This document shows positions 8,301 to 16,390 of a stretch of DNA of 27,093 nt, one piece after another. The notes beneath the pieces were generated by a model. That model worked only from the letters and a program-made list of their open reading frames with translations, did not search any database and was not told where the DNA came from. Every line of letters begins with the position of its first letter. Position 1 is the stretch's first letter. Source of the stretch: Alphaproteobacteria bacterium (GTDB taxonomy: Bacteria; Pseudomonadota; Alphaproteobacteria; Sphingomonadales; Emcibacteraceae); assembly GCA_013152615.1 (NCBI GenBank), contig JAADGA010000153.1, positions 1 through 27,093 on the forward strand, in the 5' to 3' direction. The translations under genes were made by a program, and so were the position numbers.

Positions 8301-9020
8301 ATGCGTGATCTGGAAAAGATAAAAGGCAGCCGGATCTACGGGCGGCGGCGCGGACCGGTATTGTCCGCGACCCGACAGGCCCGGCTTGACAAATGGCTGC
8401 CGAAGATTGAAATAACCCTGCCCGAACCCGGATCAACTCCGGCACTTACCCCCGCCGAAGACTATTTCCCTGTCCCGATGAAGGATTACTGGCTCGAGAT
8501 CGGCTTTGGCAAGGGCGAACATCTGGCGGCACAGGCCGGATTACATCCGGATATTGGCATGATTGGTTGTGAGCCCTTCCTCAACGGGGTTTCCGGTCTG
8601 GTTGATCTTGTCGAGGGTCAGGAATTGGCCAATGTCCGGATTTTTACCGATGATGCCCGCCTGTTGATGGACAGCCTGCCGGACAATTCCCTTGGCCGAA
8701 CATTTATCCTGTTTCCTGATCCGTGGCCCAAGGCCCGTCACCATAAGCGCCGGATGGTCTCGGCTGGTAATATCGCCGCGCTGGCACGGCTATTAAAGGA
8801 TGGTGCCGAACTGCGCATTGCCACCGATCATATGGAATATTGCCGCTGGATCATGGCGCATATGTTGAGGAATGATGACTTCATCTGGCTCTGCAACCAG
8901 CCGCAGGACTGGCAGCGGCGACCGGATGACTGGCCCCAAAGCCGTTATGAAATCAAGTCACTGGCCCAGGGACGCCACAGCAGCTACCTGCGCTTTATCC
9001 GCCGCCACCGCCGCCATTAG
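8301..9020 (+). CDS. trmB: tRNA (guanine-N7-)-methyltransferase
   Basis: 239 residues from the ATG at 8301 (MRDLEKIKGS), preceded by CAGGGA. The frame extends further upstream into metK from a GTG at 8241, but that extension has no family match. The SAM-binding motif EIGFGKGEHL and the TrmB signature PDPWPKARHHKRRM (Asp140 in PDPW) are present, as is the C-terminal TDHMEYCRWI region. TrmB adds the m7G46 modification in the variable loop of tRNAs. The 14-bp gap after metK suggests a two-gene operon. The start of rimP is 161 bp downstream and appears to have its own leader. Confidence 0.96.
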   Translation: MRDLEKIKGSRIYGRRRGPVLSATRQARLDKWLPKIEITLPEPGSTPALTPAEDYFPVPMKDYWLEIGFGKGEHLAAQAGLHPDIGMIGCEPFLNGVSGLVDLVEGQELANVRIFTDDARLLMDSLPDNSLGRTFILFPDPWPKARHHKRRMVSAGNIAALARLLKDGAELRIATDHMEYCRWIMAHMLRNDDFIWLCNQPQDWQRRPDDWPQSRYEIKSLAQGRHSSYLRFIRRHRRH

Positions 9021-9042
9021 CAAAGTTGACGATACTATTCAC

Positions 9043-9072
9043 TTGAAGTTCCCGCGCTTTTGACTATATATA
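9043..9072 (+). promoter_or_regulatory. Candidate promoter for the rimP-nusA-infB operon
   Basis: TTGAAG at 9043-9048 is followed after 16-18 bases by TATATA within TATATATA (9065-9072), a plausible -35/-10 pair. It lies in the 161-bp gap after trmB. The nonamer TCACTTGAA occurs twice nearby (9039-9047 and 9084-9092), once overlapping the proposed -35. Assignment is by eye only. Confidence 0.4.
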
Positions 9073-9102
9073 TAGCAACCGAATCACTTGAAAGGTTCAG
9101 AG

Positions 9103-9134
9103 TGCGGGCAAGTGTATCACTGGCCTGCATTTTT
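9103..9134 (+). terminator. Terminator-like hairpin in the rimP leader (possible attenuator)
   Basis: TGCGGGC (9103-9109) pairs with GCCTGCA (9123-9129), and inside it AGTG (9111-9114) pairs with CACT (9118-9121) around a TAT loop. TTTTT (9130-9134) follows. It sits about 80 bp after trmB and 48 bp before the rimP ATG, downstream of the candidate promoter. It may end the metK-trmB transcript, or act as an attenuator for the operon that encodes NusA. Attenuation by NusA in its own leader is known in other bacteria; here it is inference. Confidence 0.55.
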
Positions 9135-9181
9135 GTTTCTGGCCGGTATTTTATCCGGTGGCAAAACCCGGTGGGAAAACA

Positions 9182-9673
9182 ATGTCGTCACAGATTGATA
9201 TTTTGCATCAAATTATTGATCCCGTTGCCGCAGCAATGGGCTATGAGGTCGTCAGGATTGCCCTGCTTAATTCGGCACGCGGCGGGTCGGTGACTTTGCA
9301 GGTCATGGCAGAACGGCCCGACGGCACCATGGAGATAGAGGATTGTGCGCGCCTGAGCCGGGAAATTTCTGTGCTGCTTGATGTCGAGGATCCGCTCGCC
9401 GATGAATATGTTCTGGAGGTCAGCACCCCCGGTATTGACCGGCCATTGACCCGGCGTCGGGATTTTGAAAATTATGCCGGTTTTGTTGCCCGGATAGAAT
9501 TATCGCTACCTGAAAGCGGGCGACGGCGCTTTCGCGGCACCTTGCTTGGCGTCAGGGATGATATGGTAAGGATTGATGTTGACGGCACGGTATTTGAGGT
9601 GGATTTCAATAATATTGACCGGTCAAAACTGGTCTTGACCGACGACTTGCTGGCCGGGGTATCCGGTCAGTAG
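9182..9673 (+). CDS. rimP: Ribosome maturation factor RimP
   Basis: 163 residues from the ATG at 9182 (MSSQIDILHQIIDPVAAAMGYE), with GGTGGGA 5 bases upstream. An in-frame GTG at 9158 would add eight residues without family support. The N-terminal domain contains CARLSREISVLLDVEDPL followed by YVLEVSTPGIDRPL, the most conserved RimP stretch. The C-terminal SH3-like domain covers about residues 100-160 (GTLLGVRDDMVRIDVDG). RimP assists 30S subunit assembly. It is the first gene of the rimP-nusA-ylxR-infB-rbfA-truB cluster. nusA begins 65 bp downstream. Confidence 0.95.
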   Translation: MSSQIDILHQIIDPVAAAMGYEVVRIALLNSARGGSVTLQVMAERPDGTMEIEDCARLSREISVLLDVEDPLADEYVLEVSTPGIDRPLTRRRDFENYAGFVARIELSLPESGRRRFRGTLLGVRDDMVRIDVDGTVFEVDFNNIDRSKLVLTDDLLAGVSGQ

Positions 9674-9738
9674 CAGATGAACTTGGGAATAACAGGCCCG
9701 TAAACTATGTCAGAACGGGCATGAATGGAGTTGATGGT

Positions 9739-11307
9739 ATGACGACAGCGGTCAGTGCGAACCGAATTGAATTATTGCAAATTGCCGAGGCGGTCGCACG
9801 GGAAAAAGATATTAACAAGGAGATCGTTCTCGAGGCGCTGGAAGAGGCTATTCAGAAAGCCGCCCGCTCACGCTATGGGGCAGAGAATGAGATCAAAGCC
9901 CATATCGAGCGCAAAACCGGTGATATCAAGCTCTATCGGGTGCTGGAAGTTGTCGAACATGTGGAAAATCCGGCAACCGAACTCACGCTGAAGGATGCGG
10001 CGAAATTCAAGGACGGTGCCGTAATCGGCGATCTGCTGGCGGATGAATTGCCGCCGGTTGATTTTGGCCGGGTCGCCGCCCAGACCGCCAAGCAGGTGAT
10101 CGTGCAAAAAGTACGCGATGCCGAACGCCAGCGCCAGTTCGATGAATATCAGGAACGGGTTGGCGAGATCATTAACGGCGTGGTCAAAAGAGTTGAATAT
10201 GGCAATGTGATTATTGATGTTGGTCAGGCCGAGGGCATTATCCGCCGCGATCAGATGATTCCGCGCGAACATATGCGTAACGGCGATCGCATCCGGGCCT
10301 ATATCGCCGATGTTCGTCGTGAAATCAGAGGCCCGCAGATCTTTCTGTCGCGCTCGCATCCCGATTTCATGGCCCGGCTTTTCACTCAGGAAGTGCCTGA
10401 AATCTATGACGGTATTATCGAGATTGTCGGGGTTGCCCGTGATCCGGGCAGTCGGGCCAAGATCGCAGTCAGCAGCGCCGACAGCTCAATTGATCCGGTC
10501 GGAGCGTGTGTCGGCATGCGCGGCAGCCGGGTACAGGCAGTGGTCAATGAACTGGCCGGGGAAAAAATTGACATCATTCAATGGTCGCCGGACCCGGCAA
10601 CTTTTATCATCAGCGCCCTTGCCCCGGCAGACGTTGCCAAAGTGGTTCTGGACGAGGATCGCAAACGGATTGATGTGGTGGTGCCGGAAGACCAGTTGAG
10701 CCTCGCCATTGGCCGCCGCGGTCAGAATGTCCGTCTGGCGTCGCAGTTGAGCGGCTGGCAGGTGGATATTATGACCGAAGCCGCCGAATCGGAAAAACGT
10801 CAGGCCGAATACAAGATTCGTACCACGCTCTTTGTCGAACAGCTCGACGTTGATGAAACCCTGGCGCTGTTGCTGGTGGCGGAAGGCTTTCGTAATATGG
10901 AAGAGGTCGCCTATGTCGCCCCGGATGAATTCGCCGGAATTGAAGGCTTTGATGCCGGTCTGGTGGAAGAATTACAGAATCGTGCGCGGGAATCACTGGA
11001 ACGGCAAATGGCCGAATCTGAAAAAGTCCGGATCGAACTCGGGGTGTCGGACGAGATTGCGGCGATTGACGGCCTGACGGCGACCATGATGGTGACGCTG
11101 GGGCAGGCCGGGATCAAGACCCTTGATGATCTTGGTGATCTGGCCGCCGATGAACTGATCAGCCCGGAAGACGGAATTCTGCGCAACGGCGAACTTAGCG
11201 AAGATCAGGCAAACGCGGTCATCATGGCCGCCCGCGCCCACTGGTTTGAGGATGAAGAGGCAGAACCGCCAACCGGCGAGCCTGCCGCAGAGCAGGCTAC
11301 CGAATAG
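9739..11307 (+). CDS. nusA: Transcription termination/antitermination protein NusA
   Basis: 522 residues from the ATG at 9739 (MTTAVSANRIELL). GGAG at 9726-9729 lies 9 bases before it and favours it over the upstream ATG at 9721. Domains in order: N-terminal RNA-polymerase-binding domain (about 1-130), S1 (about 135-200, GVVKRVEYGNVIIDVG), two KH domains (about 230-345, including DPVGACVGMRGSRVQAV and LAIGRRGQNVRLA), then two C-terminal helix-hairpin-helix acidic repeats (about 380-430 and 440-500). The tail is acidic. NusA binds RNA polymerase and nascent RNA and modulates pausing, termination and antitermination. The stop lies inside a 14-bp tandem repeat that also carries the ribosome binding site of the next gene. 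Confidence 0.97.
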   Translation: MTTAVSANRIELLQIAEAVAREKDINKEIVLEALEEAIQKAARSRYGAENEIKAHIERKTGDIKLYRVLEVVEHVENPATELTLKDAAKFKDGAVIGDLLADELPPVDFGRVAAQTAKQVIVQKVRDAERQRQFDEYQERVGEIINGVVKRVEYGNVIIDVGQAEGIIRRDQMIPREHMRNGDRIRAYIADVRREIRGPQIFLSRSHPDFMARLFTQEVPEIYDGIIEIVGVARDPGSRAKIAVSSADSSIDPVGACVGMRGSRVQAVVNELAGEKIDIIQWSPDPATFIISALAPADVAKVVLDEDRKRIDVVVPEDQLSLAIGRRGQNVRLASQLSGWQVDIMTEAAESEKRQAEYKIRTTLFVEQLDVDETLALLLVAEGFRNMEEVAYVAPDEFAGIEGFDAGLVEELQNRARESLERQMAESEKVRIELGVSDEIAAIDGLTATMMVTLGQAGIKTLDDLGDLAADELISPEDGILRNGELSEDQANAVIMAARAHWFEDEEAEPPTGEPAAEQATE

Positions 11308-11332
11308 TTGCAGGGAAATAGTTGCAGGGAAA
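11305..11332 (+). repeat. 14-bp tandem duplication carrying the nusA stop and the next ribosome binding site
   Basis: TAGTTGCAGGGAAA occurs twice back to back (11305-11318, 11319-11332), perfectly identical. The first copy begins with the nusA TAG. Each copy contains AGGGA, and the second AGGGA lies about 7 bases before the GTG start at 11337. The duplication pushes the downstream start one unit away from the nusA stop. Confidence 0.95.
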
Positions 11333-11336
11333 TAAC

Positions 11337-12011
11337 GTGGTAAAAGACCGATATTCCACCAGGAATAGGGTCGGCAGTGATCGGGAAAGGAAATGTCTGG
11401 TGACGGGCGAAACATATCCGGTCCACAGGCTGATTCGATTCGTCGTCGACCCCGAAGGCCGGGTAATCCCTGATGTCGCGGCAAAATTACCTGGCCGTGG
11501 CGGCTGGCTGCTGGCGGAGGGCAAGATAGTGGAAATGGCGATAAAGAAAAAAATACTTGTTCGCTTTGGTCATCGGGTCATCGCCCATGCTGTGAACAAC
11601 GCGCAGGCGAAAAACTCGCAAGAAGATGAAAAAACCGTGATCAGGGTAGCGGATACGCTGCCGGAGCTGGTGGTGAAATTACTGCGGCAACGCTGTCTGG
11701 ATTATCTCGGTTTTGCTAATCGGGCCGGGCTTGTGGTCTCGGGATTTGAAAAAGTACGGGCCCGGCTGAGATCAGGGAAATGCCGGGTTTTGATTACGGC
11801 AGAAGATGCCGCCGCTGACGGGCGTCGTAAAATATGCACCGGTCTGGGGAATATTCTTGATAATTTGCGGATGATTGATATGTTCACTCGCGAACAGTTG
11901 GGACAGGCCCTCGGCTTGTCCAATGCGGTGCATGTGGCTCTGGGGTCCGGCGGCATAACGGAAAGCTTTATGGCAGAGTTTTCCCGCTATGAGTCGGTCA
12001 TTTTGCGGTGA
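11337..12011 (+). CDS. RNA-binding protein with YlxR (DUF448) and L7Ae-like domains
   Basis: 224 residues from the GTG at 11337 (MVKDRYSTRN), with AGGGA about 7 bases upstream. The N-terminal YlxR domain (about 14-95) has RKCLVTGETYPVHRLIRFV and GRGGWL. The C-terminal half (about 115-215, DYLGFANRAGLVVSGFEKVRARL, VLITAEDAA) resembles the L7Ae/YbxF fold. This fused form is the usual one between nusA and infB in alphaproteobacteria, whereas Firmicutes encode the two parts as separate genes. YlxR-type proteins bind nucleic acid; the precise role here is not established. infB follows after 59 bp. Confidence 0.9.
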   Translation: MVKDRYSTRNRVGSDRERKCLVTGETYPVHRLIRFVVDPEGRVIPDVAAKLPGRGGWLLAEGKIVEMAIKKKILVRFGHRVIAHAVNNAQAKNSQEDEKTVIRVADTLPELVVKLLRQRCLDYLGFANRAGLVVSGFEKVRARLRSGKCRVLITAEDAAADGRRKICTGLGNILDNLRMIDMFTREQLGQALGLSNAVHVALGSGGITESFMAEFSRYESVILR

Positions 12012-12070
12012 CAATATAATATGATCCCTGTGATGTGATCAAGCTGAAGACGGATAGAAGCGAATAGAGA

Positions 12071-14662
12071 ATGAGTGACGACAAGGACATACAGAAAACA
12101 TTATCGGTTTCCGGGCCAAATTCAGGCAGGAAAACGCTACAGTTAAAACCGTCCGCGCCTGCTTTCGCTGGGCCGCGGGGGCCGGGTGGCGTGGTCGTTC
12201 AGCGCAAGAAAAAGCTGATACTGAAACCGGGAGCGCAGCCTGATCCGGCACCGGCGGTGACTGAATCGCGGGTTATTTCGCTGAAAAAGCAGCCGTTGAC
12301 CCCGGCCATTAGCGGCAAAGAACCGGCAAAACCGGATGGTCGTCAGTTAACGGAAAGTGAATTGAAGGTCCGGGCGCACGCGCTGGAACTGGCACGCAAA
12401 GAATCTGAAAGACAGGCTCGGGAACAGGCCGAGGCCGCGCGAAAACGGGCGGTGGAGGCAGCAACCCGCTCCAAATTGGAAGAAGGCAAAGCGGCACAAA
12501 CCGCCAAGGATGCCCAAAAGACCGCCCGGGATGATGCCAAATTCAAAGCGGATATTGAGGTCAAGCAGAAAGTAGAATCCGAACTGAAGGCCAAAGCGGA
12601 GCAGGAAGAACAGCAGAAACAGCAGAAACAGGTAGCAGAACAACAAAAGCAGGCGGCGGAACAACAGAAAGATCACCCTGATGCGGCTGAAAAGAAAAGC
12701 CTGCCAGCAGAAAAAACGCCACTGAAAAACCGGCCAAATACCAAATCTTCCCGCACACGTGGAGAAAACGCCCGGCGCACTGGTCGTCTGACCGTCGCCC
12801 AGGCCCTGTCCGGCGGCGCCCAGGAACGTCAACGCAGCTTTGCCGCCCTGAAAAGAGCGCGGGCAAAGGAACGGCGCAAGGGCAATCAATCCACGCAGCA
12901 GAAAATTTTCCGGGAGGTTATTATCCCCGATCTGATTACTGTTGCCGAGCTCGCCAGTCGCATGACCGAAAAAACAGTCGATGTCATTCGCTCACTAATG
13001 AAAATGGACGTTATGGCCACTGCCAATCAGGAAATAGATCAGGATACTGCGGAATTGATTGTCGAGGAATTCGGCCATACGGTAAAACGGGTCAGTGCCG
13101 CTGATGTTGAAAGTAATCTTTCCGGCCCCGAAGATACCGAGGCTGATATGACCTCCCGCGGGCCGGTGGTAACGGTGATGGGCCATGTTGACCACGGCAA
13201 AACCTCAATCCTTGATGCCTTCCGCAAATCCTCCGTGGTTACCGGGGAAGCCGGTGGCATCACCCAGCATATCGGCGCCTATCAGGTGCGGATGGGCAAT
13301 GGTGACAAGGTTACTTTTCTTGATACCCCGGGACATGCGGCCTTTTCCGCCATGCGTTCGCGCGGGGCGAATGCCACCGATATCGTCATTCTGGTGGTGG
13401 CGGCGGATGACAGCATCATGCCCCAGACCATAGAGGCTATCAACCATGCCAAGGCGGCAGCGGTGCCAATCATTGTTGCGATTAATAAAATTGACAAGCC
13501 CGGGGCCAACCCGGACAAGGTGCGTCAGGATCTGCTGCAACACGAAGTTTTTGTCGAGAGTATGGGTGGGGAAGTGCTTGATGTCGAGGTCTCGGCCCTG
13601 AAAGGCACCAATCTGGATAAACTGGCCGAGGCAATTCAGCTTCAGGCGGAACTGCTCGACCTTCGGGTAAACAAGAATCGCAATGCCGACGGGATTGTGG
13701 TTGAGGCCCGGCTTGACCGGGGGCAGGGTTCGGTCGCGACCATACTGATTCGGCGCGGTACGCTGAAAGTTGGTGATATTTTTGTCTGTGGCAATGAATG
13801 GGGCCGGGTGCGGGCGATGCTCAATGATCATGGCCGCAATGTCAAAAAGGCCGGGCCATCGGTGCCGATCGAGATTCTGGGCCTGAACGGCCTGCCCCGA
13901 TCCGGCGATAATTTTATCGTGGTTGACAGTGAAACCAAGGCCCGCGAGGTTTCCGAGTTCCGTAAAAGCCGCGAACGGCTGGAAAGGGATGCCGCCCCCA
14001 AAGCAACGCTTGAGGCCATGTTCGAAAAATTGAACAGCAAACAGGCGGAAATTGTACCGCTGGTGATCAAGTCGGATGTTCAGGGATCGGCCGAGGCCAT
14101 TACCGGTGCGCTGGAGGCGATGAATACCGATGAGGTTCAGGCTAAAATACTGCATTCTGCGGTTGGCGGCATTTCAGAATCCGATGTGACGCTGGCGGCA
14201 GCCTCGCACGCGCCGATTCTGGGTTTCAATGTCCGGGCGAGCCGTAAAGCGTCCGACCTTGCCCGTCAGGAAGGGGTCGAAATCCGCTATTATTCGGTAA
14301 TTTATGACCTTGTTGATGATATCAAGGCGGTAATGTCTGGCAAGCTGGCACCGGAATTGCGCGAAACCATTCTGGGGACCGCCCGGATTATCGATATCTT
14401 CTCTGCCGGCAAGACCGGCAAGGCCGCGGGCTGTCTGGTGCTCGACGGCATCGTCCGCAAGGGGGCGCATGCGCGCCTGCTCCGGGATGATGTGGTGGTC
14501 TTTGAAGGTGACCTCGGATCGTTGCGCCGGTTCAAGGATAATGTGGCGGAAGTTCAGTCCGGCACCGAATGCGGCATGAATTTCGCCAGCTATAACGACC
14601 TGAAAAAGGGTGACATTATTGAATGTTACGAGGTTGAGGAAATCGAACGCTCCCTCACCTGA
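12071..14662 (+). CDS. infB: Translation initiation factor IF-2
   Basis: 863 residues, normal for alphaproteobacterial IF-2. The N-terminal third is a low-complexity charged region (about 95-260) rich in Ala, Glu, Lys and Gln, including a run of EQQKQ-like repeats near 180-195. The GTPase domain has G1 GHVDHGKT at 371-378, DTPGH from 418 and NKID from 472. The C-terminal domains that bind fMet-tRNA end with GTECGMNF and [18 protein letters not shown]-2 places initiator tRNA on the 30S subunit and promotes subunit joining. The ATG at 12071 is preceded by a weak GAGA. An internal second start, as in E. coli, was not examined closely. Confidence 0.98.
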   Translation: MSDDKDIQKTLSVSGPNSGRKTLQLKPSAPAFAGPRGPGGVVVQRKKKLILKPGAQPDPAPAVTESRVISLKKQPLTPAISGKEPAKPDGRQLTESELKVRAHALELARKESERQAREQAEAARKRAVEAATRSKLEEGKAAQTAKDAQKTARDDAKFKADIEVKQKVESELKAKAEQEEQQKQQKQVAEQQKQAAEQQKDHPDAAEKKSLPAEKTPLKNRPNTKSSRTRGENARRTGRLTVAQALSGGAQERQRSFAALKRARAKERRKGNQSTQQKIFREVIIPDLITVAELASRMTEKTVDVIRSLMKMDVMATANQEIDQDTAELIVEEFGHTVKRVSAADVESNLSGPEDTEADMTSRGPVVTVMGHVDHGKTSILDAFRKSSVVTGEAGGITQHIGAYQVRMGNGDKVTFLDTPGHAAFSAMRSRGANATDIVILVVAADDSIMPQTIEAINHAKAAAVPIIVAINKIDKPGANPDKVRQDLLQHEVFVESMGGEVLDVEVSALKGTNLDKLAEAIQLQAELLDLRVNKNRNADGIVVEARLDRGQGSVATILIRRGTLKVGDIFVCGNEWGRVRAMLNDHGRNVKKAGPSVPIEILGLNGLPRSGDNFIVVDSETKAREVSEFRKSRERLERDAAPKATLEAMFEKLNSKQAEIVPLVIKSDVQGSAEAITGALEAMNTDEVQAKILHSAVGGISESDVTLAAASHAPILGFNVRASRKASDLARQEGVEIRYYSVIYDLVDDIKAVMSGKLAPELRETILGTARIIDIFSAGKTGKAAGCLVLDGIVRKGAHARLLRDDVVVFEGDLGSLRRFKDNVAEVQSGTECGMNFASYNDLKKGDIIECYEVEEIERSLT

Positions 14663-14678
14663 TTTTAAAGGATGTGCT

Positions 14679-15074
14679 ATGCCCAGATCACATGATGATG
14701 GCGGTGCCAGCCACCGCCTGCTCAGGGTTGACGAGAATATTCGTCACGCCCTGTCGGAGATCTTCATTCGCGGCGATATCCGCGACCCCGCTCTCAACGG
14801 GGTTTCGGTCACCGTGACCGGGGTCCGCTGCAGTCCCGATCTTCATCACGCCACAGTTTTTGTCATGCCGCTTGGCGGGGTTCACACAGAAGATGTTGTC
14901 GCTGGCCTTAATCGTTGCGGTAAATATATCCGTGGCCAATTATCCCATATGGTACAGATGAAATATCTGCCAAAGCTGAAATTTACCAGTGATGCAAGCT
15001 TTAGTGAAGCCGATCATATTGAACAGTTGCTGCATAGTCCCCATGTGGCCCAAGACCTGAATAAGGGCCGTTGA
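14679..15074 (+). CDS. rbfA: Ribosome-binding factor A
   Basis: 131 residues from the ATG at 14679 (MPRSHDDGG), with AAGGA about 6 bases upstream. The frame is open further upstream inside infB, but that part has no family match. RbfA features: RVDENIRHALSEIF near the N-terminus, VSVTGVR-like VSVTVTGVRCSPDLHHATVFV, and the C-terminal PKLKFTSDASFSEADHIEQLL. It is a KH-type protein that matures the 17S rRNA 5' end in the 30S subunit and aids cold growth. It sits 16 bp after infB and 3 bp before truB, so the three are very likely on one transcript. Confidence 0.95.
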   Translation: MPRSHDDGGASHRLLRVDENIRHALSEIFIRGDIRDPALNGVSVTVTGVRCSPDLHHATVFVMPLGGVHTEDVVAGLNRCGKYIRGQLSHMVQMKYLPKLKFTSDASFSEADHIEQLLHSPHVAQDLNKGR

Positions 15075-15077
15075 ATA

Positions 15078-15989
15078 TTGGCGCGAAAACACACAGGCAT
15101 CAGGCTTAACGGCTGGCTGGCAATCGACAAACCGCTTGGGATAACCTCAACCCGGGTGGTGGGCCAATGCCGCCGGGCCACCCACGCTCAGAAAATTGGT
15201 CACGGCGGTACCCTTGACCCGCTTGCCACTGGCATCCTGCCGATCGCTTTTGGGGAGGCGACCAAAACCATCCCCTTTATCATGGCGGCCCGCAAGACTT
15301 ATGAATTCACCGTGACTTTTGGTGAGGCCAGGGCAAGTGACGACGCCGAAGGGGCGGTCATCGCCACCAGCGACAACCGGCCTTCAGCGGCAGAAATTAT
15401 CGCAGTTTTGCCGCATTTTACCGGGCGGATCATTCAGTTGCCCCCGATCTTCAGTGCGATCAAGGTTAATGGCAAGCGGGCTTATGACCTTGCCCGTGCC
15501 GGGGAAAAGCCAATATTGAAACCCCGTGAAATTGATATTTTCTCGCTGGATCTGCAATCCTGTGATCAGCAGACGGCCCACTTTCGCGTAACCTGTGGCA
15601 AGGGCTGCTATATTCGGTCGCTGGCACGGGATATGGCGGAGAAACTGGCAACGGTTGGCTATGTTTCCGCCCTGAGAAGAACCCGGGTCGGGGCTTTTGA
15701 TTTAGCTCGGTCGATTTCGCTGGCAAAGCTGGAGGAATTAGGCCATAGTGCGCCGCCTGAAGAGTGGATTCTTCCGGTTGTGACCGTGCTGGGCGACATC
15801 CTGGCACTGGCCGTTACCGAAGATGAGGCAAGGGCGCTGTCACATGGACAGCGGCTTGTCCTTCAGGACTCCGTCCCGACGGGAAAGATTATCAGGGTGA
15901 TGTCCGGCACACGTCTTGTCGCGTTGTGTGAAGTTGAAATCACCACTGAAAATACCATCCTGAAACCGGTGCGGGTGTTTGATATTTGA
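15078..15989 (+). CDS. truB: tRNA pseudouridine(55) synthase
   Basis: 303 residues starting at a TTG (15078), four bases after the rbfA stop; AAGGG at 15063-15067 is the likely ribosome binding site. The TTG start fits the family N-terminus (MARKHTGIRLNGWLAIDKPLG). The catalytic motif GGTLDPLATG places the nucleophilic Asp at residue 47. GCYIRSLARDM and the C-terminal PUA-like part (ALSHGQRL) are also present. TruB makes pseudouridine 55 in the T-loop of tRNAs. The near overlap with rbfA and the rare start codon suggest translational coupling. Confidence 0.96.
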   Translation: MARKHTGIRLNGWLAIDKPLGITSTRVVGQCRRATHAQKIGHGGTLDPLATGILPIAFGEATKTIPFIMAARKTYEFTVTFGEARASDDAEGAVIATSDNRPSAAEIIAVLPHFTGRIIQLPPIFSAIKVNGKRAYDLARAGEKPILKPREIDIFSLDLQSCDQQTAHFRVTCGKGCYIRSLARDMAEKLATVGYVSALRRTRVGAFDLARSISLAKLEELGHSAPPEEWILPVVTVLGDILALAVTEDEARALSHGQRLVLQDSVPTGKIIRVMSGTRLVALCEVEITTENTILKPVRVFDI

Positions 15990-16010
15990 TTTTATGACAA
16001 GGAATAGATG

Positions 16011-16280
16011 ATGTCGATTACTGCAGAAAAGAAACAGGAACTGATTAAAGATTACGCCACCAGCGACGGCGATACCGGCTCCCCGGAAGTACAGGTTGCC
16101 ATTCTGACCACAAGAATTGTCAATCTGACTGAACATTTTAAAACTCACAAAAAAGATAACCATTCACGTCGCGGCCTGTTGATGCTGGTGAACAAGCGTC
16201 GCAATCTGCTCAGTTATCTGAAATCAAAGGATGAAGCCCGCTATCAAACGCTGATCAAGCGGCTTGGTCTTCGTAAATAA
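16011..16280 (+). CDS. rpsO: 30S ribosomal protein S15
   Basis: 89 residues from the second of two consecutive ATG codons (16008 and 16011). AAGGA at 15999-16003 lies 7 bases before 16011 but only 4 before 16008, and the family starts MSIT. Conserved parts: [37 protein letters not shown] and the end [10 protein letters not shown]15 is a primary 16S rRNA-binding protein of the small subunit. In many bacteria rpsO is autoregulated and paired with pnp, as here. Confidence 0.97.
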   Translation: MSITAEKKQELIKDYATSDGDTGSPEVQVAILTTRIVNLTEHFKTHKKDNHSRRGLLMLVNKRRNLLSYLKSKDEARYQTLIKRLGLRK

Positions 16281-16292
16281 TAGAAAATATTT

Positions 16293-16371
16293 TGCAGGAT
16301 CAGTGGGATCTTGCATAAGGATTTTACGGATATTCCGCTTTGGGATGGGCCCGGGCGGGATGGTAAAATCC
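16293..16371 (+). promoter_or_regulatory. Two stem-loops in the rpsO-pnp intergenic leader
   Basis: Hairpin 1: TGCAGGATC (16293-16301) pairs with GATCTTGCA (16307-16315), with one G-T pair. Hairpin 2: GGATTTTAC (16319-16327) pairs perfectly with GTAAAATCC (16363-16371), and inside it ATTCCGC (16332-16338) pairs with GCGGGAT (16355-16361). No T-tract follows either one. The second ends 19 bases before the pnp ATG. In E. coli a long stem in the pnp leader is cut by RNase III and lets PNPase repress itself. The arrangement here is comparable, but function is inference. Confidence 0.65.
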
Positions 16372-16390
16372 GCAGGTTAAGGTAAGATAT

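Noticed and set aside
7687..8445. Open frame (252 codons) on the - strand opposite metK and trmB
   Set aside because: It spans two well-supported genes on the other strand and has no family features.
9060..9293. 77-codon frame overlapping the rimP leader and start
   Set aside because: It is out of frame with rimP, lacks a ribosome binding site and covers the hairpin region; rimP has a clear start at 9182.
13205..14155. Long open frame (316 codons) on the - strand opposite infB
   Set aside because: It lies entirely antisense to a clearly conserved IF-2 coding region and resembles no family; open antisense frames are common opposite such genes.
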